Below, one piece after another: positions 7,661 through 12,843 of a DNA stretch of 12,843 nt. The DNA is from Pseudomonadota bacterium. Its GTDB lineage: Bacteria > Pseudomonadota > Gammaproteobacteria > Burkholderiales > Rhodocyclaceae. Made by a program: the position numbers and the translations under genes. How positions within the stretch are numbered: the stretch's first letter is position 1; the number at the start of each line of letters is the position of its first letter. The notes beneath the pieces were generated by a model that saw nothing but the letters and a program-made list of their open reading frames with translations, was not told where the DNA came from and searched no databases. The stretch is taken from the NCBI GenBank assembly GCA_009778425.1, contig WRJU01000221.1, positions 1 to 12,843 on the forward strand, written 5' to 3'.

Positions 7661-8960
7661 GCCCGGTTGTTTTGCGCAGACAGGCATAATAAAAGCCGTC
7701 ATGGTCGCTCGTCGGCAACAAGGGAGGTATCCGGCAAGTTCGCGGCATGAAAAGTTCGGCATCCGGGTGGCGCACAAGAAAATGCTTGATTTGACGTTGA
7801 TTTTCGTCGTCAAAGACCGAGCACGTAGCATAGAGCATTATGCCACCATTAGCCAACGTCTGCCAAAGCGCGTCAATGATACTGGCTTGTTGCACAACAA
7901 ACCCGGCAATGTCCTTTTTGCGCCGCAACCATTTAATATCGGGATGCCGACGTACAACACCGGAGGCCGAGCATGGCACATCGGCAAGGATACAGTCGAA
8001 TGGCCGCCCGTCCCACCAGGCATCCAACGCACGGCAATCGGCAACCACTATCCTGGCGGACAGTCCGAGACGGGCAAAATTGTCGCGCATCCGCTCGGTC
8101 CGCATGGGATCAAGCTCCAGCGCGGTGAGTTCAATATCAGCAAGTTCCAGCAAGTGTGCGCCCTTGCCACCGGGAGCGGCACAAGCATCTAGCACCCGTT
8201 CGCCACCACACACGCCCAAGCACGGCGCAGCCCATTGCGCGCCAGCATCCTGTACCGAAACCTTGCCCTCGGCAAAACCCGGCAATTTCGACACAGGCAG
8301 CGGATGCGTCAAAAGCAAAGCATCGTTATCAAGCCTCCTAGCATCAATGCCTGCATCGGCCAGCTCGGACAGATAACTCTCTACTGTGCTGCGACGGCGA
8401 TTGACCCGCAAACTCATCGGTGGATGCAAATTCCCCGCCGCAAGAATGGCTTCCCAATCTTTCCCGTGTTCGCGCTGGACACGCTCAATCCACCATGCAG
8501 GGTAAGCGTAACGAGCCACAATATCCTCGTCACGCCATGCCGCAAGTTTGGCTCTTTGGCGCACAATGTTACGCAGTACGCCATTGACGACTCCTTTAAG
8601 CCCTGCTGCCAGATGAGCAGCCGCATCCACCGCCTGATCTACCACGGTATGCGTCTGTTCCGGGCGTTGTTCGAGGCGATAAACCGCAATCAATAACAGG
8701 GCGTGAACAGATACGGGTAGCGGTTTGACCAGAAAGCGGCGGAGTATGGCATCGCCACGCCCATATTCACGCAAGGCACTCCAGGCCATATCCCGAACCG
8801 CGCCGCGAGTAGCATCATTCCAGCCGGGGTTTTGACGCAATCCCCGCTCATAACACTCGGTAAGATTTGAACCTTCGAGTACGGATGCGACCAATTTCGC
8901 AGCATGGAGAAAGGCATAAGCGAGACTGTCGGGCTTCAAAGGAGCCGGTTCAGGTTTCAT
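7653..8960 (-). CDS. rsmB: RsmB, 16S rRNA (cytosine(967)-C(5))-methyltransferase
   Basis: This 435-residue cytoplasmic enzyme transfers a methyl group from S-adenosylmethionine to C5 of C967 of 16S rRNA. The N-terminal NusB-like RNA-binding domain spans about 1-140. The Rossmann methyltransferase domain follows: motif I DACAAPGGK (258-266), acidic E282/D284 in ALELDP, motif IV ADVPCSASG with C330, and motif VI YATCSVFDDEN with the nucleophile-type C380. It ends with the family-typical DGFYYACL. Length agrees with E. coli RsmB (429). An in-frame TGA lies only nine bases before the ATG, which fixes the start. No clear Shine-Dalgarno is seen, and the ATG sits inside the 10-bp palindrome CATTCGAATG. 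The gene heads the rsmB-DUF4390-ntrY-ntrX block. The def-fmt genes that often precede rsmB are not present here; a parS site lies 24 bp upstream. Confidence 0.96.
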   Translation of the reverse strand: MKPEPAPLKPDSLAYAFLHAAKLVASVLEGSNLTECYERGLRQNPGWNDATRGAVRDMAWSALREYGRGDAILRRFLVKPLPVSVHALLLIAVYRLEQRPEQTHTVVDQAVDAAAHLAAGLKGVVNGVLRNIVRQRAKLAAWRDEDIVARYAYPAWWIERVQREHGKDWEAILAAGNLHPPMSLRVNRRRSTVESYLSELADAGIDARRLDNDALLLTHPLPVSKLPGFAEGKVSVQDAGAQWAAPCLGVCGGERVLDACAAPGGKGAHLLELADIELTALELDPMRTERMRDNFARLGLSARIVVADCRALDAWWDGRPFDCILADVPCSASGVVRRHPDIKWLRRKKDIAGFVVQQASIIDALWQTLANGGIMLYATCSVFDDENQRQIKHFLVRHPDAELFMPRTCRIPPLLPTSDHDGFYYACLRKTTGHA

Positions 8961-8983
8961 TCGAATGATTCAGGCAAGGGCGA

Positions 8984-8999
8984 TGTTTCACGTGAAACA
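8984..8999. other. parS: parS centromere-like site (ParB-binding palindrome)
   Basis: The sequence TGTTTCACGTGAAACA is a perfect 16-bp palindrome and matches the near-universal chromosomal parS consensus TGTTNCACGTGAAACA recognised by ParB/Spo0J. ParB loads here, spreads along the DNA, and works with ParA to segregate replication origins. The site lies in the 68-bp gap between the lipoprotein gene and rsmB, outside coding sequence. Chromosomal parS sites cluster near oriC, which agrees with rpmH-rnpA-yidC about 2-3 kb away. No second copy was noticed in the window by eye. Confidence 0.93.
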
Positions 9000-9028
9000 C
9001 TCTATTGCAAAGCCGCCGGGGTGGCCGT

Positions 9029-9751
9029 TCATTTGCCGATCGACTGGCGTATGAACTCTTTATGTTGAATCTGGATAGCTTGTTCCATATTGCGAATTTC
9101 CGCCTGCATTGCCTCAATTTTTGCAAGCGTCGCCTGGTCTTTATCCTTGTTTCTGTCAACAAGAATCATACCGTCCCTGATTTCCACTTTGCCTTTGTTG
9201 GCAATGATGTAATTCAATAATTCCAGACTCTTGTCCATCATTGTTTCAATTGCGGGAATCATGGCTTCAAGAGCCTTGGCCGGAATGCGTACATGTTTTT
9301 CAACCGCCTGAGTATAAATTTCCTTCAGTTCATTCGGCTGATCCAACTTTCCCACTTCCGATTCGGTCGTAACAATCTCCATGTCAAGGGCTGCCTTGAT
9401 CGGTTGAAGCGCCTTCCGATAGGTAATGATGGCTTTCCTGCGTTCCTCTACATTCGCCTCGGGTTTCACAGCTTCCTGATATTCGCGCTGTAATTTTTCC
9501 AACGGCCTGCCCACCTTTTCGAGCATAACCTTGTTGTACTCAACGATGACGTCATAGTGCGTCGCGTAGATGCCGAATTTTTTGCGCATCGCCTTGGTGG
9601 GAATAAGGAGACCGCTATTGCGTGGGATCACTTCTTTTTGGAGGAAGCCGATAAAAGCCTGTCGCTGTTGCAATTCTCTGCTACACCCGGCAAGCAGCAC
9701 GACAAGGCCAAGCATCCATAAAACAAGAATGGAGCAAAAACGCTTGTTCAT
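9029..9751 (-). CDS. YiaF-like (DUF3053) lipoprotein
   Basis: The 240-residue protein begins with a lipoprotein signal peptide (MNKRF, hydrophobic core, lipobox LAGC with C23). The residue after Cys is Ser, so outer-membrane sorting is likely. The opening after the lipobox (QRQAFIGFLQKEVIPR, about 29-44) and the layout to about residue 195 resemble E. coli YiaF, the DUF3053 prototype, of unknown function. The mature part is predicted almost entirely helical, with a coiled-coil-like C terminus (about 205-236, rich in Lys/Glu/Gln/Ile). A GAAAAGG Shine-Dalgarno lies about 10 bases before the ATG. The gene is visibly richer in A+T than yidC, rsmB or ntrX: one sampled 60-bp line is about 45% G+C, versus about 65% for a line of ntrX. 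It has its own space after the yidC terminator, so it is probably transcribed separately. It may be a lineage-specific insertion. Confidence 0.85.
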   Translation of the reverse strand: MNKRFCSILVLWMLGLVVLLAGCSRELQQRQAFIGFLQKEVIPRNSGLLIPTKAMRKKFGIYATHYDVIVEYNKVMLEKVGRPLEKLQREYQEAVKPEANVEERRKAIITYRKALQPIKAALDMEIVTTESEVGKLDQPNELKEIYTQAVEKHVRIPAKALEAMIPAIETMMDKSLELLNYIIANKGKVEIRDGMILVDRNKDKDQATLAKIEAMQAEIRNMEQAIQIQHKEFIRQSIGK

Positions 9752-9773
9752 GAGAAAAATACCTTTTCCTGCA

Positions 9774-9786
9774 GTTCAGCCTGAAC
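9774..9786. repeat. Perfect 6-bp inverted repeat in the leader of the lipoprotein gene
   Basis: GTTCAG and CTGAAC are separated by one base and lie between the AT-rich upstream region and the ribosome binding site of the lipoprotein gene. The spacing suits a small operator for a dimeric regulator better than an RNA hairpin, whose one-base loop would be strained. A chance palindrome is possible. Confidence 0.35.
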
Positions 9787-9840
9787 AGGAATTTACAATA
9801 TCAGAATACGCGAACTCCGCGCAAATAAGGTGTCCAAATA

Positions 9841-9881
9841 ATAAACAAAAGCCGCCGGAGAGGGCGTCACTCGCAGCGGCT
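9841..9881 (-). terminator. Rho-independent-type terminator downstream of yidC
   Basis: Reading on the minus strand after the yidC stop, AGCCGC (9881-9876) pairs with GCGGCT (9855-9850). An inner GAG/CTC pairing is possible in the 20-base loop region. The distal arm runs straight into TTTT followed by GTTTATTATTT. The hairpin starts 15 bp after the stop codon. It separates the rpmH-rnpA-yidC unit from the lipoprotein gene. Confidence 0.65.
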
Positions 9882-9896
9882 CATGTTCGTTAAGAA

Positions 9897-11588
9897 TCAG
9901 ATTTTCGGATCGTTGGCAGCCTTGGCCTTTTTACCACCGCGTTCGATCATTCGCGTGATCTGCCACTGCTGGGCGATGGAAAGAAGGTTGTTGACCACCC
10001 AGTACAGCACCAGACCGGAAGGAAACCACAGGAACATGGCCGTGAAGATGATCGGCATCGCCATCATGATCTTGGCCTGCATGGGGTCAGGCGGGCTGGG
10101 GTTCAGTTTCATCTGAACCAGCATGGAAGCTCCCATGATGAGCGGCAGGATGAAATAAGGGTCACGCACTGACAAATCCTGGATCCAGCCAAGCCACGGT
10201 GCCTGACGCATTTCAACACTGCCCAACAGCACCCAGTAGAGAGCAATAAATACCGGAATTTGCACGAGGATGGGCAGACAGCCTCCGAGCGGGTTGATTT
10301 TTTCGGTACGGTAAAGATTCATCATCTCTTGCTGCATCCTGGCCTTGTCGTCGCCGTATAGCTCCTTCATCCGCTGCATACGAGGCGCGAGTAGGCGCAT
10401 CTTGGCCATCGACTTGTAACTTGCCGCCGAAAGCGGGAAAAAGAGTGCCTTGACGATGATTGTCACAAGGATGATGGCCCATCCCCAATTACCGGTAAGC
10501 AAATGCAGCCATGAAAGCAGCCAGAAAAGCGGGGCGGCAATGACCGTCAGGATGCCGTAATCGACCACCAGCTTGAGGCCGGGCGCAATTTCTTCGAGCT
10601 TGTTCTGATCCTGCGGCCCGGCGTAGAGGCGAGCCTCGATGTGTCCTGTCGTGCCAGGCTCGATTGTGGTCGGCGCAAGGACAGCGCCCGCCGTGTAATA
10701 GCCATTGCTCGTTTTCTTAGTGCGATACTCGCGGCTCATTCCCTGCGGCGGCAGCCAGGCACTGACAAAGTAATGCTGAACGAGCGCAACCCAGCCATTA
10801 TCGGCATTGGCAGTGAACTTGGTCTTGTTTTCATCGATGTCACCGAAGGACACTTTCTGGAACTTACCCTCATTGGAATAGAAGGCCGGGCCGGTGAAAG
10901 TCTGGACACCTCCCCCGAAAAGTCCCCCTCCAGATTTTTCGGTAGGCTTGCCGTCGCGCAGGAACTGAAAATAAGCTTGCGCAACCAGTGGAGCAGCACT
11001 TTCATTGTGAATTTCATAGTCAACGTCGACCAGGCAGCTGCCCCGGGTGAAAGTCATCACCTTGGTCACGGACACACCATCGGCCGAAGGAGCCTTCAGT
11101 CTCAGCACTAATTTGTCCTGGCCGTCGGCAAGCACCAGATCGCTAGCAGGCAATTCAAACAAAGTGCGGTGATTGGGCAGGGGCAAATTCTCGTTTGGCA
11201 GGAAGCCGGATTGGGCTTCAAATATATGCGCGGAGCCATCATCAAAAATGATGTAAGCATTTTCCGGGTTCTCGGAAGATCGATGTTTTACGAGTTCAAG
11301 CCGGACGATGCTGCCGCCCTCGGCGGAAATTTCCGCGCGTATCACATCTGTTTCCACCTTGACCCGCGGCACTGCGGACGGTGTTGGGACAGCCGCCGGG
11401 GGCGTAACGGTATGAACGGGGGTCGGCACCGAATCATCAAGAGCCGGAGCCTCGGGCACAGAAGCAGTGGAAGGGATAGCGTCAGACTGCGTTGCAGTAG
11501 TGGGTCGACTGTACTCAACCCAGTGTGTCCACAGCATTACGAGTGACAGGATAAAAATGACGAGCGGGATGAGGCGGCGTTGTTCCAT
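9897..11588 (-). CDS. yidC: YidC, membrane protein insertase (Oxa1/Alb3 family)
   Basis: The 563-residue inner-membrane insertase helps Sec-dependent and Sec-independent membrane proteins fold and insert. The N terminus MEQRRLIPLVIFILSLVMLW is the family-typical first membrane helix. A Pro/Ala/Thr-rich linker follows (about 30-75), then the large periplasmic P1 beta-supersandwich domain (about 76-335, with a Gly-rich loop KSGGGLFGGG). The conserved Oxa1 core of five helices starts near 344. The hydrophilic groove position is a Lys (K380 in IIVKALFFPLSAASYKSMAKM) where E. coli has Arg. The NPLGGCLPILVQIPVFIALY segment (432-451) is conserved, and the tail is basic (ERGGKKAKAAN). The start was chosen by homology; an in-frame Met 19 codons upstream would place a Cys/Ser-rich peptide before the helix. 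No good Shine-Dalgarno is seen. The gene usually directly upstream, yidD, is absent. Confidence 0.97.
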   Translation of the reverse strand: MEQRRLIPLVIFILSLVMLWTHWVEYSRPTTATQSDAIPSTASVPEAPALDDSVPTPVHTVTPPAAVPTPSAVPRVKVETDVIRAEISAEGGSIVRLELVKHRSSENPENAYIIFDDGSAHIFEAQSGFLPNENLPLPNHRTLFELPASDLVLADGQDKLVLRLKAPSADGVSVTKVMTFTRGSCLVDVDYEIHNESAAPLVAQAYFQFLRDGKPTEKSGGGLFGGGVQTFTGPAFYSNEGKFQKVSFGDIDENKTKFTANADNGWVALVQHYFVSAWLPPQGMSREYRTKKTSNGYYTAGAVLAPTTIEPGTTGHIEARLYAGPQDQNKLEEIAPGLKLVVDYGILTVIAAPLFWLLSWLHLLTGNWGWAIILVTIIVKALFFPLSAASYKSMAKMRLLAPRMQRMKELYGDDKARMQQEMMNLYRTEKINPLGGCLPILVQIPVFIALYWVLLGSVEMRQAPWLGWIQDLSVRDPYFILPLIMGASMLVQMKLNPSPPDPMQAKIMMAMPIIFTAMFLWFPSGLVLYWVVNNLLSIAQQWQITRMIERGGKKAKAANDPKI

Positions 11589-11706
11589 CGGAGAAAAAAG
11601 CCTTGCGGACGACGAGAATGAAAAAGTGCGGCACTTGGCGCACAAAGGGGGGTAATGATACCCGCGAATGGCCTACTGCGTCCCAACAAAACGCGGAGAA
11701 AAGTGT

Positions 11707-12102
11707 TCAGGCTTCAGTCAAGGAGTTGGCAGTGGTGCGCTCCCGCTTTCCGGGAAGACGTCCCAACAACTGCCTGACATCCGTGTTGAGTTCCGCGCGG
11801 CAGGCAGCCCCCACCGGCGCGTGCAGACGGATGACCAAGTCGCAGGGCGGCAGGTTTTCGCGCTGCCGCCGAAAAACCTCACGCGCGATGCGCTTGACCA
11901 GATTGCGTCCATTGGCGCGCTTGACCAGTTTCTTGGCCACCGTCACGCCCAAGCGGGCGCCAGCCAGTTCGTTTGGCCGATAGTAGAGCGTATAGAAACG
12001 GCCACGCAACGAACGCCGAAAAGCAAAAACGGATGAAAATTCATCCGTTTTCAGCAATCTGTAAACACGGCAGAATCCCTGCCCGTGCCAAGCAGGAACC
12101 AT
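11707..12102 (-). CDS. rnpA: RnpA, protein component of ribonuclease P
   Basis: This small basic protein (131 residues) pairs with M1 RNA to mature the 5' ends of tRNAs. The family signature is visible: YRLLKTDEFSSVF (14-26) in the N-terminal substrate-binding region, the beta-strand LGVTVAKKLVKRA, and the RNR motif GRNLVKRIAREVFRR (65-79: R66, N67, K70, R71, R74, E75). Length matches the usual 115-135. The ATG at 12102 was chosen because it lies four bases after the rpmH stop and is preceded by TGAGG, which overlaps that stop codon. The Shine-Dalgarno spacing is very short (2-3 bases). A longer frame to 12168 would run through rpmH and is rejected. The C-terminal tail after about 115 (GKRERTTANSLTEA) is beyond the conserved fold. 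Transcription comes from the rpmH promoter. Confidence 0.95.
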   Translation of the reverse strand: MVPAWHGQGFCRVYRLLKTDEFSSVFAFRRSLRGRFYTLYYRPNELAGARLGVTVAKKLVKRANGRNLVKRIAREVFRRQRENLPPCDLVIRLHAPVGAACRAELNTDVRQLLGRLPGKRERTTANSLTEA

Positions 12103-12106
12103 GACC

Positions 12107-12241
12107 TCAAACGGCAAGGCGATGACGCCCCTTGGCACGACGGGCGCGAATGACTGCGCGACCCCCACGAGTCTTCATGCGGACGCGAAAGCCGTGTGTA
12201 CGCTTGCGACGGACGACGGAAGGTTGATAAGTGCGTTTCAT
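12107..12241 (-). CDS. rpmH: RpmH, 50S ribosomal protein L34
   Basis: The 44-codon frame reads [18 protein letters not shown] at its start and ends [10 protein letters not shown], the near-invariant L34 sequence, with the usual length and extreme Arg/Lys content. L34 is part of the large ribosomal subunit. AAGGA lies just before the ATG with a short two-base spacer, and a strong sigma-70 promoter lies upstream. The stop TGA is part of the rnpA ribosome binding site, coupling the two genes. No dnaA gene diverges from this promoter, unlike the usual origin layout; metW, in the same orientation, lies beyond. Confidence 0.98.
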   Translation of the reverse strand: MKRTYQPSVVRRKRTHGFRVRMKTRGGRAVIRARRAKGRHRLAV

Positions 12242-12275
12242 AATCCTTGATCGCCTATAAAATGGCTAATTTTTC

Positions 12276-12304
12276 ATTAGACCAATCAAAGCCTTGTTTG
12301 TCAA
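12276..12304 (-). promoter_or_regulatory. Sigma-70 promoter of rpmH-rnpA
   Basis: On the minus strand TTGACA (12304-12299) is a perfect -35 box. It is followed after exactly 17 bases by TCTAAT (12281-12276), one mismatch from TATAAT. The predicted transcript start is near 12269, giving a leader of about 28 bases before the rpmH ATG. This strength is expected for a ribosomal protein gene. Confidence 0.85.
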
Positions 12305-12350
12305 GATAAGGCGCGCTCAGGTCGTGTCACAGTTTGAAATTTAATTCGTA

Positions 12351-12370
12351 GGGGCGGCATTTTGCCGCCC
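12351..12370. repeat. GC-rich palindrome, left half of a REPIN-like pair
   Basis: GGGCGGCA and TGCCGCCC pair around a three-base loop, with one extra G on the left side and GTA before it. It lies between the rpmH promoter and metW. Its reverse complement closely matches the second copy at 12409-12428. On the minus strand it is followed by CTACGAATTAAATTT, so it may also stop transcription from metW. Confidence 0.7.
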
Positions 12371-12408
12371 GCAAGGCATGCCGCAATGAACGGGTCGGGT
12401 AGTCCATC

Positions 12409-12428
12409 GGGCGGCAGGATGCCGCCCC
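12409..12428. repeat. GC-rich palindrome, right half of a REPIN-like pair; possible metW 3' hairpin
   Basis: The same 8-bp arms GGGCGGCA/TGCCGCCC flank the loop GGA, with the extra base (C) now on the right side, so this copy is inverted relative to 12351-12370. It begins about 20 bp after the metW stop on the minus strand. There is no T-run next to it, so it is at best a weak terminator and more likely a 3' mRNA-stabilising hairpin or repeat element. Confidence 0.7.
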
Positions 12429-12447
12429 ACAACACCATGACCCACAC

Positions 12448-12843
12448 TCAATCCCGGCCAAGCCGGTACACCGCCACGCTGGCGAGAAAATTCGGGTCGT
12501 CGACAATCACCTTGCCTTCATCGAACGCCAGCCGCTTATGGATGGCGATGCCGGACTGTGCGCACAGCGCCTCGAAATCGCTGATCGTGAAGAAGCGGAC
12601 GTTCGGCGTATCGAACCATTGGTGCGGCAGACTCCTGGAGACTGGCATGCGGCCATTGAGGATGCTCTGGCGATGCCGCCAGTAACCGAAGTTCGGGAAA
12701 CTCACCACCGCCTCGCGCCCGACCCGCAGCATTTCGGCGAGGATGCCCTGCGTATTGTGCATGGCCTGGAGCGACAGGCTCATGATGACATGATCGAAAA
12801 AGCCGTCATCGAATCCGGTCAGGCCGCGATCCATGTCCGCCTG
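12448..12843 (-). CDS. metW: MetW, methionine biosynthesis protein (C-terminal part, 5' end outside window)
   Basis: 131 codons are visible, open to the right edge; the first Met in frame (12834) is internal, since the frame continues upstream as QAD. The sequence fits MetW, a class I SAM-methyltransferase-fold protein associated with MetX (homoserine O-acetyltransferase) in methionine synthesis. Landmarks are FDHVIMSLSLQA, EMLRVGREAVVSFPNFGYWRHR, and the MetW-typical MPVSRSLPHQWFDTPNVRFFTISDFEALC. The SAM-binding motif I lies outside the window. metX is the expected neighbour off the right edge. The gene is co-oriented with rpmH but separated by the repeat pair and a dedicated rpmH promoter, so it is probably a separate unit. 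Confidence 0.93.
   Translation of the reverse strand, partial: QADMDRGLTGFDDGFFDHVIMSLSLQAMHNTQGILAEMLRVGREAVVSFPNFGYWRHRQSILNGRMPVSRSLPHQWFDTPNVRFFTISDFEALCAQSGIAIHKRLAFDEGKVIVDDPNFLASVAVYRLGRD

Noticed and set aside
7661..7831. 57-residue upstream extension of the DUF4390 protein
   Set aside because: It overlaps rsmB coding sequence and would bury the signal peptide; the Met at 7660 gives a standard exported N terminus.
8983..9011. Possible rsmB promoter overlapping parS (TTTGCA-17-AAACAT on the minus strand)
   Set aside because: The -10 box is a poor match and is made of parS bases; not supportable without transcript mapping.
11589..11645. 19-residue upstream extension of yidC
   Set aside because: It adds a Cys/Ser-rich peptide before the family-typical MEQRRLIPLVIF start.
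11650..11663. Small hairpin GGGTA/TACCC upstream of yidC
   Set aside because: A 5-bp stem followed by only three T residues on the minus strand; too weak to call a terminator or regulatory element.
12103..12168. Longer rnpA start
   Set aside because: It would run through the 3' half of rpmH; the ATG at 12102 has a ribosome binding site and the normal RnpA length.

Overview
The window looks like chromosomal DNA from a GC-rich betaproteobacterium, possibly of the Rhodocyclales/Nitrosomonadales type. The evidence is the gene order rsmB - DUF4390 gene - ntrY - ntrX - trkA - trkH, the rpmH-rnpA-yidC block, a MetW homologue, and protein sequences that read as betaproteobacterial throughout. No insertion sequence, CRISPR array, tRNA or rRNA was seen. 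Coding density is very high; no gene-free stretch exceeds about 210 bp.

Layout from left to right. The 3' end of clpA (+ strand) enters at the left edge and stops 29 bp short of the convergent trkH. Every other gene is on the minus strand, so transcription runs right to left. At the right edge is the C-terminal part of metW, followed by a pair of inverted GC-rich palindromes (REPIN-like) and a good sigma-70 promoter (TTGACA-17-TCTAAT). That promoter drives rpmH (ribosomal protein L34, only 44 codons) and rnpA (RNase P protein). After a 118-bp gap comes yidC (membrane insertase), closed by a hairpin-plus-T-run terminator. Next are a YiaF/DUF3053-type lipoprotein gene, a perfect 16-bp parS centromere site (TGTTTCACGTGAAACA), and a tightly coupled block rsmB (16S rRNA m5C967 methyltransferase) - DUF4390 envelope protein - ntrY (sensor kinase) - ntrX (response regulator). 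The last pair is trkA-trkH (potassium uptake).

How the genes work together. rpmH-rnpA-yidC is the conserved origin-proximal set for ribosome, RNase P and membrane-protein biogenesis, and the parS site fits an origin-proximal location where ParB loads. NtrY and NtrX form a two-component pair whose genes overlap or nearly touch the genes upstream. TrkA (NAD-binding gating subunit) and TrkH (channel subunit) form one potassium transporter.

Most interesting points: (1) the parS site between the lipoprotein gene and rsmB; (2) an NtrX whose AAA+ domain has lost Walker A, the GAFTGA loop and the Walker B acidic pair, so it should not work as a sigma-54 ATPase; (3) a rearranged origin neighbourhood, with yidD missing between rnpA and yidC, mnmE not following yidC, and metW rather than dnaA beside rpmH; (4) a REPIN-like inverted palindrome pair between metW and rpmH; (5) an AT-richer lipoprotein gene inserted after yidC. 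I see no clearly new multi-gene system; the window is mainly housekeeping with these local oddities.
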